From: Burkholderia savannae | GTDB taxonomy: Bacteria; Pseudomonadota; Gammaproteobacteria; Burkholderiales; Burkholderiaceae | Assembly (NCBI RefSeq): GCF_001524445.2 | Contig: NZ_CP013417.1 | Location: 3,348,001 to 3,412,000, forward strand | Reading direction: 5' to 3' | DNA length: 64,000 bases | In this document: positions 35,709-43,805 of the stretch, piece after piece | How positions within the stretch are numbered: position 1 is the stretch's first letter | How the letters are laid out: each line of letters opens with the position of its first letter | Position numbers and translations under genes: made by a program | Notes under the pieces: generated by a model | Told to the model about the DNA's origin: nothing | The model's input: the letters and a program-made list of their open reading frames with translations, nothing else | Databases searched by the model: none

Positions 35709-37297
35709 CCGATCTCGCTACGAACCCGACTTCCGCCGCGCCGCAACCGGCGCCGCCGCGCATCCTGCCCGTGATTCTCGCGGGCGGCTCCGGCACGCGC
35801 CTCTGGCCGCTGTCGCGCGAACACCATCCGAAACAGCTGATCGACCTGATCGCCGACGAATCGCCGCTGTCCTCGACCGCGCGCCGCCTGACGGGCATTG
35901 CAAATGCCGAGCTCGCCGACACGCTGCTGCTCGTCTGCGGCGAACAGCATCGCTTCACAAGCGCCGCGCAAGTGAGCGCCCGCGGGCTGCGCGCGCGCAT
36001 CCTGCTCGAGCCGGCCGCGCGCAACACGGCGCCCGCGCTCACGCTCGCCGCGCTCGAAGCGCTCGCGCATCACGGCGATCCGGTGCTCGCGGCGATGCCC
36101 GCCGATCATGCGGTGTCCGACACGCGCGCGTTCCAAGATGCGGTCGCGCAAGCGGCGCGCTACGCGCAAGACGGCGCGATCGTCACGCTCGGCGTGCTGC
36201 CGCGCCGCGCCGAGACGGGCTACGGCTACATCAAGGTGGGCGCGCCGCTCGCGGATTCGCACGGTGCCTCAAGCGGCCACGCGATCGACAGCTTCGTCGA
36301 AAAGCCGCATCAGGAGCTCGCGCAGCAATACCTGCAATCCGGCGATTATTGGTGGAACAGCGGCATCTTCGTCGTGCGCGCGTCGACATGGCTCGCCGCG
36401 ATCCGCGCGCTGCAGCCGGACATGCATGCGGCTTGCGAAGCCGCGTGGCGCAACGGCACGAACGACGGCCAGTTCTTCAAGGCGGACGCGGCCGAATTCG
36501 CCGCATGCCCGTCCGACTCGATCGATTACGCGGTGATGGAGCGCCTGACGGGCGCGCGCGCGCTCGGCATCCCGGGCGTGATCGTGCCGCTCGCGGCGGG
36601 CTGGTCGGACGTCGGCTCGTGGGACGCGATCTGGGAACTGCTGCCGAAGGACGAAGCAGGCAACGTCGCGCGCGGCGAGGTGCTGTTCGAAGGCACCGAA
36701 GACAGCTTCGCGCGCTCCGAAGGCCGGCTCATCGCGTGCGTCGGGCTGAAGGACGTGGTCGTCGTCGAAACGCCGGATGCGGTGCTCGTCGCGAACAAGC
36801 ATCGCGTGCAGGACGTGAAGACCGTCGTCGCGCGCCTGAAGTCCGGCCAGCACGAGCAGGTGCGGGACCACCGCAAGGTGCAGCGCCCGTGGGGCTACTA
36901 CGATTCGATCGATCGCGGCGAGCGCTTCCAGGTGAAGCGCATCGTCGTCGATCCGGGCAAGCAGCTGTCGCTGCAGATGCACTATCATCGCGCCGAGCAC
37001 TGGATCGTCGTGCGCGGCACCGCGAAGGTCACGCGCGGCGACGAGACGTTCCTCCTGAGCGAGAACGAATCGACGTACATCGAGGTCGGCGCGGTTCACC
37101 GCTTGGAGAATCCGGGCAAGATCGCGCTCGAGATCATCGAAGTCCAATCGGGCGACTATCTCGGCGAAGACGACATCGTTCGCTTCGACGACCGTTACGG
37201 CCGCGCGAGCGCGCAACCCGCGCCCGAAGCGGCGAAGCCGGCCGCAGCCGAGCTCGCGCCCACCGCCGAGCCCGTCCGCGCGCTCGGCGAGCACTGA
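35705..37297 (+). CDS. manC: Mannose-1-phosphate guanylyltransferase / mannose-6-phosphate isomerase
   Basis: A 530-residue bifunctional enzyme that makes GDP-mannose. The N-terminal nucleotidyltransferase has ILAGGSGTRLWPLSREHHPKQ and the FVEKP motif (SFVEKPHQE). The C-terminal cupin isomerase domain has QRPWGYYDSIDRGERFQVKRI, LQMHYHRAEHWIVVRGTAKVT and the NESTYIEVGAVHRLENPG segment with metal-binding residues. The ATG at 35705 overlaps the acetyltransferase stop. It implies that the exported polymer contains mannose or a sugar derived from GDP-mannose. Other names in use are cpsB/xanB/algA-type. Confidence 0.94.
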   Translation: MTDLATNPTSAAPQPAPPRILPVILAGGSGTRLWPLSREHHPKQLIDLIADESPLSSTARRLTGIANAELADTLLLVCGEQHRFTSAAQVSARGLRARILLEPAARNTAPALTLAALEALAHHGDPVLAAMPADHAVSDTRAFQDAVAQAARYAQDGAIVTLGVLPRRAETGYGYIKVGAPLADSHGASSGHAIDSFVEKPHQELAQQYLQSGDYWWNSGIFVVRASTWLAAIRALQPDMHAACEAAWRNGTNDGQFFKADAAEFAACPSDSIDYAVMERLTGARALGIPGVIVPLAAGWSDVGSWDAIWELLPKDEAGNVARGEVLFEGTEDSFARSEGRLIACVGLKDVVVVETPDAVLVANKHRVQDVKTVVARLKSGQHEQVRDHRKVQRPWGYYDSIDRGERFQVKRIVVDPGKQLSLQMHYHRAEHWIVVRGTAKVTRGDETFLLSENESTYIEVGAVHRLENPGKIALEIIEVQSGDYLGEDDIVRFDDRYGRASAQPAPEAAKPAAAELAPTAEPVRALGEH

Positions 37298-37329
37298 CAA
37301 ACGCGGGCGAACCGCCCGCGTCGTTTCGC

Positions 37330-38526
37330 ATGAAAGTACTGGTCATCAACGATTTCGCCCGCAAGGGCGGCGCCGAAGAGGTCTACCGGACATCGGTCGA
37401 CGTCTTGCGCGCGCAGCCGGGCGTCGAAGTCGCGACGTTCGACGAGAGCGCATTCGAAGGCGCGTCGAACGGCGCGGCGCGCGCATGGAACGCGCCCGCC
37501 GCGCGCGCGCTCGCGGCCGCCCTCGAACGAGAAGCGCCGCAGCGCGTGCTCGTGCACAACTACCACAACCTGCTGTCGCCTTCCGTCGTGCCGGTGATCG
37601 CACGCTACAAGCGGCGCGCCGGCTGTCGCGTGTACCTCACGTGCCACGACTACCATCTCGTCTTCTACAACCCGAACCTGCTCACGTATCCGGGCGGCCG
37701 CGCGACGCCGCTGCCGCTCGACGCGCTCACGCGCCGCACGCGGCTCTTCGAGCGCTCGAGCCCGCGCGGCGCGCTGCACGACGCGATCAAGAAGCTGCAT
37801 TGGCACGCGATCGACGCGCTCGTGCAGCCGGCCGACGTGTTCGATCTGCTGCTCTGCCCGAGTCCGTACATGCGCGACGCGCTCGCGCAGCGCGGCATCA
37901 CGCGCACCGCGCTGCTGCACAATCCGGTCAGCACCGCGCTCACGGCGCGCGAGCCGAAATGCGCGGATCGCGAGCGGCTCGATCTCGCGTTCGTCGGCCG
38001 CATCGATCCCGAAAAGGGGCTCGACGAATTCCTCGAGCTCGCGCGCGCATCGCGCTTCGAACGCATCGCGAGCGTGACCGTCTACGGCGACGGCGGCCAG
38101 CGCGCGGCGCTCGAAAGCAAGTACGCCGAGCTGCTCGCGTCGGGCCAGCTGCGTTTCGCCGGCCGCCTCGATCACGCGCAGCTCTTCGTCGCGCTGCGCG
38201 AGCACGATGCGCTCGTGCTGCCGTCGGTGTGGGCGGAGAATGCGCCGCTCGTGATCGTCGAGGCGGCGATGATCGGGCTGCCCGTGCTCGTCCACGACGT
38301 CGGCAGCCTGTCGAGCTTCGGCGACGAGATCGGCAACAAGATCCGCTACGCGCGCAACGACGCGAGCCTCGCGCAAGCGCTCGACGCGCTGCGCGCGCAC
38401 CTGCGCGACCCGCAGCGCCGCTACGACTGGTCGCTCTACACGCGACAGCATTACGCCGAACGCCTGAGCGCGCTGCTGCAGCTGAGCGCCGACGAAGCCC
38501 GGGAACTCGCGCCGCAATGCGATTGA
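37330..38526 (+). CDS. Glycosyltransferase, GT4 family
   Basis: A 398-residue GT-B glycosyltransferase. The N-terminal domain opens MKVLVINDFARKGGAEEVYR, with VHNYHNLLSPSVVPV and LTCHDYHLVFYNPNLLTYPGG. The C-terminal domain has LAFVGRIDPEKGLDEFLELA and VLPSVWAENAPLVIVEAAMIGLPVLV, the donor-binding E-N-x-P-x-V-I-V-E signature. It starts at ATG 37330, 32 bases after the GDP-mannose gene, so a mannosyltransferase role is plausible. It is followed after 76 bases by the flippase gene. Confidence 0.9.
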   Translation: MKVLVINDFARKGGAEEVYRTSVDVLRAQPGVEVATFDESAFEGASNGAARAWNAPAARALAAALEREAPQRVLVHNYHNLLSPSVVPVIARYKRRAGCRVYLTCHDYHLVFYNPNLLTYPGGRATPLPLDALTRRTRLFERSSPRGALHDAIKKLHWHAIDALVQPADVFDLLLCPSPYMRDALAQRGITRTALLHNPVSTALTAREPKCADRERLDLAFVGRIDPEKGLDEFLELARASRFERIASVTVYGDGGQRAALESKYAELLASGQLRFAGRLDHAQLFVALREHDALVLPSVWAENAPLVIVEAAMIGLPVLVHDVGSLSSFGDEIGNKIRYARNDASLAQALDALRAHLRDPQRRYDWSLYTRQHYAERLSALLQLSADEARELAPQCD

Positions 38527-38602
38527 TCGACCCGATTTACCCCATCGCGCGCGCCACGAGCGCGCGCGACACGATGTCGCCCGTGCGACGCGAAGGCCAC
38601 GC

Positions 38603-39871
38603 ATGACGACCGTCCGCAAGAACTTTCTGCTGCTGATGACGCTGCAGATCTCGACCTACGTCGTGCCGCTCGTCACATTGCCGCTCCTCACGCGCGTACT
38701 CGGGCCGGAAGCCTACGGACAGCTGTCGCTCGTGCTCGCCGTCATCACGTACTTCATCAACTTCACGAACTACAGCTTCGATCTGACCGCGACGCCGCGC
38801 GTCGCGCTCGCGCACGACGATCTCGCGGCGCGCTCGAAGATCTTCTGGGCGACGTTCGCGGCGCAGGCCGCGATCACGGCGGCGGGCTTCGCGATCCTGC
38901 TCGCGCTCACGTTCGTGATCGACCGCTTCGCGATCGATCGCACACTGCTCGTGATCGGCTTCGGGATGACGGTAGGCGCGGCGCTCACGCCCGGCTGGTA
39001 TTTCCAGGGCATCCAGAAGCTGCGCATCTACAGCATGACGCTGTTCGCGTGCCGCGCGCTCAGCGTGCCGGCGATGTATCTGCTCGTGCGCTCGCCCGCC
39101 GACCTGATCGACGCCGTCGCGATCAACGCGGCGGTGCCGCTCGTCTGCGGCGTGCTCGTGTTCGGCTATCTGATCGTGCAACGCGAAGTCGAGTTCGTGC
39201 GCATCGGCGCAGCCGACGTCGCAGCGGCGCTCAAGGGCGGCTGGCAGGTGTTTCTCGCGTCGACGTCGGTGGCGTTCTACGCATCGACGAACACGGTGCT
39301 GCTCGGCTTCGTGTCGGGCAACGTCGCGGCGGGCTACTTCGCCGCCGGCGACAAGCTGATCCGCTCGGCGATCAGCCTGCTGCAGCCGCTGAAGGCGGCT
39401 GCATATCCGCACGTCAGCTATCTGATGCACCATGCGCGCGAGGACGCGATGTCGTTTCTGCGCAAGCTGCTCGTCGTGCAGAGCGCGATGGTGCTCACGA
39501 TCTCGCTCGCGATCTTCGCGCTCGCGCCGCTCGCCGTGCACATCCTGTACGGCTCGACCTACGAGCCCACCGTCGGCGTGCTGCGCTGCATGGCGTTCAT
39601 TCCGTTCATGGCCGGCATGACCGATCTGTTCGGCGTGCAGACGATGCTTCCGCTCGGCATGAAGACCGCGTTCAGCCGCGTGCTGATTTCGTCCGGCGTG
39701 CTGAACGTCGCGCTGCTGCCGCTGCTCGCGAAGTTCTTCGCCGAGCAGGGAGCGGCCGCCGCGGTGCTGATCGCCGAGACGGCGGTCGCCGCGACGCTCG
39801 CGTACGTGCTGTACCGGCGCCGCGTGTCGATCTTCGCGCGGCCTGCGCCGCGGCCTGCGGCGGATGCATGA
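38603..39871 (+). CDS. Oligosaccharide flippase (Wzx/RfbX family)
   Basis: A 422-residue membrane protein of the MOP/polysaccharide-transport superfamily with about twelve hydrophobic helices. The opening LLMTLQISTYVVPLVTLPLLTRVLGPEAYGQLS is the Wzx signature, and GWYFQGIQ and LYGSTYEPTVGVLR are further conserved spots. It moves lipid-linked repeat units across the inner membrane. It is the last gene of the plus-strand unit starting at the acetyltransferase. Directly after its stop lies a heptamer repeat array. Confidence 0.92.
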   Translation: MTTVRKNFLLLMTLQISTYVVPLVTLPLLTRVLGPEAYGQLSLVLAVITYFINFTNYSFDLTATPRVALAHDDLAARSKIFWATFAAQAAITAAGFAILLALTFVIDRFAIDRTLLVIGFGMTVGAALTPGWYFQGIQKLRIYSMTLFACRALSVPAMYLLVRSPADLIDAVAINAAVPLVCGVLVFGYLIVQREVEFVRIGAADVAAALKGGWQVFLASTSVAFYASTNTVLLGFVSGNVAAGYFAAGDKLIRSAISLLQPLKAAAYPHVSYLMHHAREDAMSFLRKLLVVQSAMVLTISLAIFALAPLAVHILYGSTYEPTVGVLRCMAFIPFMAGMTDLFGVQTMLPLGMKTAFSRVLISSGVLNVALLPLLAKFFAEQGAAAAVLIAETAVAATLAYVLYRRRVSIFARPAPRPAADA

Positions 39872-39964
39872 GCCTGAGCCTGAGCCTGATGGCTGATGGC
39901 TGATGGCTGATGGCTGATGGCTGGTGGCTGGTGGCTGGTGGCTGGTGGCTGACGGCCGATGTCT
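39870..39964 (+). repeat. Heptamer tandem repeat (VNTR)
   Basis: Begins at the flippase stop with three GAGCCT hexamers (39870-39887). Then come five GATGGCT and four GGTGGCT heptamers (39888-39950) and two degenerate units. It is non-coding, between convergent genes. Such short arrays usually vary in copy number between isolates. Confidence 0.92.
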
Positions 39965-39978
39965 GACGTCGGGCAACA

Positions 39979-40006
39979 GGCGACTGGCGACCGGCGACTG
40001 GCGAGC
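39979..40006 (+). repeat. Second heptamer array, four copies
   Basis: GGCGACT-GGCGACC-GGCGACT-GGCGAGC, 14 bases after the first array and also with a 7-base period. Confidence 0.8.
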
Positions 40007-40071
40007 GAAGCACGACGAACGGTACGCGGCGCACGGCTGACGATCGCCGCCCGTGATCGCCGCCTGCGCCG

Positions 40072-42504
40072 CTACGAATACGCCGCCTCGCACCACGGCA
40101 CGGGCCGCCCGATGTAATACCCTTGCGCATAGTCGACGCCGAGCGCGGTGAGCTTCTGCAGCGTCGCCGCGCTGTCGACGTATTCGGCAACCGTCTTGCA
40201 GTTCATCGCATGCCCGATGTCGTTGATCGAAGCAACGATGTCGAGGCTCGCCGCATCGTTCGCGATGTCCGTCACGAAGCTGCCGTCGATCTTCAGATAC
40301 TCGACCGGCAGTTGCTTCAGATAGCTGAGCGACGCCATCCCCGCGCCGAAATCGTCGAGCGCGAACCGGCAGCCGAGCGCCTTCAGCTCGTGCATGAAGC
40401 GCAGCGCGCCGGTGAGGTTCGCGATCGCGGCCGTCTCGGTGATCTCGAAGCAGATCAGCGCCGGCGCGACGCCCGTGCGCGCGAACTGCTCGAGCACGTA
40501 GCCGAGGAAGCGTTCGTCGCCGATCGATATCCCGGACAGATTGATCGCATATTCGGTAAAGCGCCGGTAACGCGTGCGCGCGAGCGCGTCGAGCACCGTG
40601 CGCACGACCCAGCGGTCGATGTCGGTCACGAGCCCGTAGCGCTCGGCCGCGCGTATGAAAAGACCGGGCGGCGCGACGCTGTCGCGCTCGCCGAGCGCGC
40701 CCATCCGCAGCAGCAGCTCGCCTCGGCTCGCACGCGGCGGCAAGCCCGTCTCGCCGTGCGTCGCGGTATCGACGATCGGCTGCACGTACAGGCAGAAATC
40801 GTCGAATTCGAGCGCCTGCCTCACGCGCGCGCACCACGAGACATCGCTGATGTGATGCGCGAGCTCGCGATCGTGCGGATCGGCGAGCTGCACGCGATTG
40901 CGCCCGCGCGCCTTTGCGACGTCGCACGCGATGCCCGCGAGGCGCACCGCATCCTCGACGCGCCGCGTGCGTTCCGGCGCGCCGAGCAGCGCGACGCCGA
41001 CGCTCGCCGTCACCGAGAACGGCTGGCTGTCCCACGCAAACACGAAGCCGTCGACGCTCGCGCGCAAGCGCTCGGCCGCGCATACGGCCCCCGCTTCGTC
41101 GTGCGCGTCGAGCAGCACGCAGAATTCGTCGCCGCCGAGCCGCGCGACGATGCCGGCCGACGCCGCGCACGCGACGAGGCGCGCGGCGAGCGCGGCGAGC
41201 ATCGCGTCGCCTGCCGCGTAGCCGCACGTGTCGTTGACGATCCGAAAGCGATCGAGATCGACGAACAGCAGCGCGACCGGGCCGCACGCATCGGCCGCGA
41301 GCGCGAAGTGAACGTGACGTTCGAACTCCGCGCGGTTCGGCAGGCCGGTGAGCGGATCGTGCGTCGTCTGCCATGCAAGGCGGCGCACGAGGTCGTGCTC
41401 CGTCGCGAGACTCTTCAGCACGAGCACGCGGCCGCTGCCGGATGCGCGCGGCACGTGCCCGGACGGCGGCGCGATCGACGACGCCGTCGCGCGCACGGCG
41501 ATCGCGCCGCCGTCGGTGCGATGCAGCATCACATCGCGGCTGCCTCCCTCCTCGAGATCGCCGAGCGATGCGTCGGGCGAGACGGGCGAGCCCGACGAAT
41601 CGGCCGCTTCGCCGTCCGCGCGCGACAAGCGCAGCGCCGAGACGAGCGGGCGGCCCCGGCAATCGTCGGCAAGCATGCCGATCAATCGCTCGGCCGCGGG
41701 ATTCAGGCATTCGACGCGCCCGGCCCGGCCGGTGAAGATCACGCCGTCGCCGACGGCGACGAGCGCCGCGCGGGCGCGCGCCTCGCTCATGGCGAGTGCC
41801 CCTTCCGCTTCGCCGAGGCGAAGCGCGAGCCGTCTGATCCGGAACACGGGCAGCAGTGCGAGCGCGATCATGCCGAGTACGCCGAGGGCAAGCATGATGG
41901 CGAGCGGTTCGCGAAACGTCGAGTGAATCATGTTCGAGTGCGAGCGAAATTGTGGGACTGCCGCGGCGCCCGCCTGGGACCGTAGCGGCATCGTGTTCGA
42001 AGCGGTGCGCGGCACGGCGTCGGCGCTGCGGTCGGGCGCATCGCCCCACGCCGACTGCGCGAGCGTGCATGCGCGCGCGGGCCCGAGCCGCCACCCGAGC
42101 AATTCGTCCGAGGCCATCGCGTTCGCCGCATCCGCCGTGCACGTCGTGCCGCTTGAGCGCCGCTCGTGCACGCCGATGCGGCCGAGCACGCGCTCGATCG
42201 CGTCGAGATCCGGCGCCGCATCGTCACGCGGCGCGTGGACGAACGCCGCCGCGCCGCTCTGCGCCGCGTGCCATGACGGCGCCGCGACGATGCCGCCCGC
42301 GCCGAACGCGCGACGGGAAAGGTGCGCGCAAATGTTCGCCGGCATCGCGAAATACGCGCGGCCGCGCGCAATTTCGCGAAGCTCGGCCGACAGCAGCGCC
42401 GTGCCGAGCAAGGCCGCCGTCAGCGCGATCGCGATGGCCGCGCGCGAGCGCCGAACGCGCCGTGCGATCGGATCGCAAAACAATCGACTGGGGACGGAAG
42501 CCAT
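40072..42504 (-). CDS. Membrane GGDEF/EAL protein (c-di-GMP turnover)
   Basis: An 810-residue inner-membrane protein. TM1 is at about 22-42, followed by a periplasmic sensor region of about 150 residues with several Cys (CAHLSRR, TTCTADAAN, ACTLAQ). TM2 is near 200-220, then a PAS-like domain (about 240-300). The diguanylate cyclase domain has an intact GGDEF (LGGDEFCVLL, about 457-461). The phosphodiesterase domain has the EAL triad as ELL (GELLLRMG), with ITETAA, DDFGAGMASLSYL, KIDGSFV and GYYIGRP conserved. It may make or degrade c-di-GMP and so link to the regulators of the neighbouring polysaccharide locus. Start at the ATG at 42502-42504. Confidence 0.9.
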   Translation of the reverse strand: MASVPSRLFCDPIARRVRRSRAAIAIALTAALLGTALLSAELREIARGRAYFAMPANICAHLSRRAFGAGGIVAAPSWHAAQSGAAAFVHAPRDDAAPDLDAIERVLGRIGVHERRSSGTTCTADAANAMASDELLGWRLGPARACTLAQSAWGDAPDRSADAVPRTASNTMPLRSQAGAAAVPQFRSHSNMIHSTFREPLAIMLALGVLGMIALALLPVFRIRRLALRLGEAEGALAMSEARARAALVAVGDGVIFTGRAGRVECLNPAAERLIGMLADDCRGRPLVSALRLSRADGEAADSSGSPVSPDASLGDLEEGGSRDVMLHRTDGGAIAVRATASSIAPPSGHVPRASGSGRVLVLKSLATEHDLVRRLAWQTTHDPLTGLPNRAEFERHVHFALAADACGPVALLFVDLDRFRIVNDTCGYAAGDAMLAALAARLVACAASAGIVARLGGDEFCVLLDAHDEAGAVCAAERLRASVDGFVFAWDSQPFSVTASVGVALLGAPERTRRVEDAVRLAGIACDVAKARGRNRVQLADPHDRELAHHISDVSWCARVRQALEFDDFCLYVQPIVDTATHGETGLPPRASRGELLLRMGALGERDSVAPPGLFIRAAERYGLVTDIDRWVVRTVLDALARTRYRRFTEYAINLSGISIGDERFLGYVLEQFARTGVAPALICFEITETAAIANLTGALRFMHELKALGCRFALDDFGAGMASLSYLKQLPVEYLKIDGSFVTDIANDAASLDIVASINDIGHAMNCKTVAEYVDSAATLQKLTALGVDYAQGYYIGRPVPWCEAAYS

Positions 42505-42930
42505 CGATGCATCACCGGAAGCGGCAGGCCGCGATCATTTCGAGGACGCATTCCATTAATCGATCCGAAATTCGGATACCAAATCGATTTTGATTTGCGC
42601 CCATTCGACTTGATGCGATCATCCACGACATCGTGACGCGAGTGTGTGGGCTGGGTGACGCAATTCATTTCAAATTAAGGCTCTCCGTACGCGACATCCG
42701 CTTTTCCTGCTTTGGCTCTTCTGGCATGCCGTTCGGCCAAACATCGGACGAAAATACATTCGTATGCATGCCGCATCGACAGCATGCGAAAATAATCTAT
42801 TGAAATCTAAATTCAAACAATAAACCATCAAATTTTGCTTCCGAATGACGACGTTCCGGATCAATTGATTCTTAATATTTGAAGTCGATCCGGTGAACGA
42901 TTTCGAGCGCAATCATCGCGCCCCGCGCAT
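42505..42930. other. AT-rich gap between GGDEF/EAL gene and TOMM operon
   Basis: About 425 bases, markedly AT-rich from about 42660 to 42890. No gene is seen. It carries the promoter of the GGDEF/EAL gene and the 3' end of the TOMM operon. No clear terminator hairpin was found. Confidence 0.6.
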
Positions 42931-43704
42931 TCAGCTCCGATAGCTCGGATCGAGCCGATCGACGATTCGCTGCAGTGCATCGAACGCATCCTGCCCCGCG
43001 CCGTAGCGCGGATCGAGATTCAGCGAATCGCGCGCGCACGCGTCGAGAATCGGCGCGTCGATCTCGAGCGGCATGCCCACCGCCTGCGTCGCGACCTGCA
43101 CTTCGCATGCGCGATTGAGCAGCCACATCAGCGAGAACGCATGCGCAAGCGTGCGGCCGATCGTGACCGGCCCATGATTGCGCAACAGCAGCACCGGGCG
43201 CCCCGCCGCGCTGTCGACGATCCGCTGGCCTTCGTCGGGCCGCACCGTGATGCCTTCGAAATCGTGATAGGCGACGCGGCCGTGCAGTTGCGCCGCATAG
43301 AAATTGGAGAACGACAGCCCGCGCCGAGATGCGCATATGGCCATCGTCGGCGTGGTGTGCACGTGCATCACGCAGTGCGCATCCGGCAGCGCCGCGTGAA
43401 TCGCCGCATGAAACGTCACGCCGGCGGGGTTGACCGGCCAGTCCGCATGGCCGGCCGGATGGCCGTCGACGTCGACCTTCACCAGATTCGACGCGCGGAC
43501 CTCGCGGTAATGCAGCCCGAACGGATTGATGAGGAAATGGGTGGCCTCGCCGGGCACGCGCAGCGAGATGTGGTTGTAGATCAGCTCGCTCCAGCCGAGA
43601 TGGTCGAAGATCCGATAGGCGGCCGCCAGTTGAACGCGCGCTTGCCACTCCGCTTCGGCAATGCGCGACGGGCGGGCGAACGGCTGATTCTGTGCTTGAG
43701 TCAT
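42931..43704 (-). CDS. Class II aldolase/adducin family protein
   Basis: A 257-residue zinc-dependent aldolase-fold protein. The N-terminal part has RIFDHLGWSELIYNHISLRVPG and FLINPFGLHYREVRASNLVKVD. Metal-ligand candidates are the two His of CVMHVHTTP and the His of LLRNHGPVTIG. Relatives include fuculose-phosphate aldolase-like and adducin-like proteins with varied reactions. It starts at the ATG at 43702-43704 and lies 101 bases after the cyclodehydratase gene on the same strand. It may be an accessory enzyme of the peptide system or simply downstream. No substrate is suggested. Confidence 0.85.
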   Translation of the reverse strand: MTQAQNQPFARPSRIAEAEWQARVQLAAAYRIFDHLGWSELIYNHISLRVPGEATHFLINPFGLHYREVRASNLVKVDVDGHPAGHADWPVNPAGVTFHAAIHAALPDAHCVMHVHTTPTMAICASRRGLSFSNFYAAQLHGRVAYHDFEGITVRPDEGQRIVDSAAGRPVLLLRNHGPVTIGRTLAHAFSLMWLLNRACEVQVATQAVGMPLEIDAPILDACARDSLNLDPRYGAGQDAFDALQRIVDRLDPSYRS

Positions 43705-43805
43705 GACGTGCGTTCCTCGTCGAATGGCATCGATGCGAACGCGCCGCGCGCGCGCAACGGGCGCGGCGCCCGAAAGCCCGGCGGCCGCGGCCGCCGGCCA
43801 CGCCG

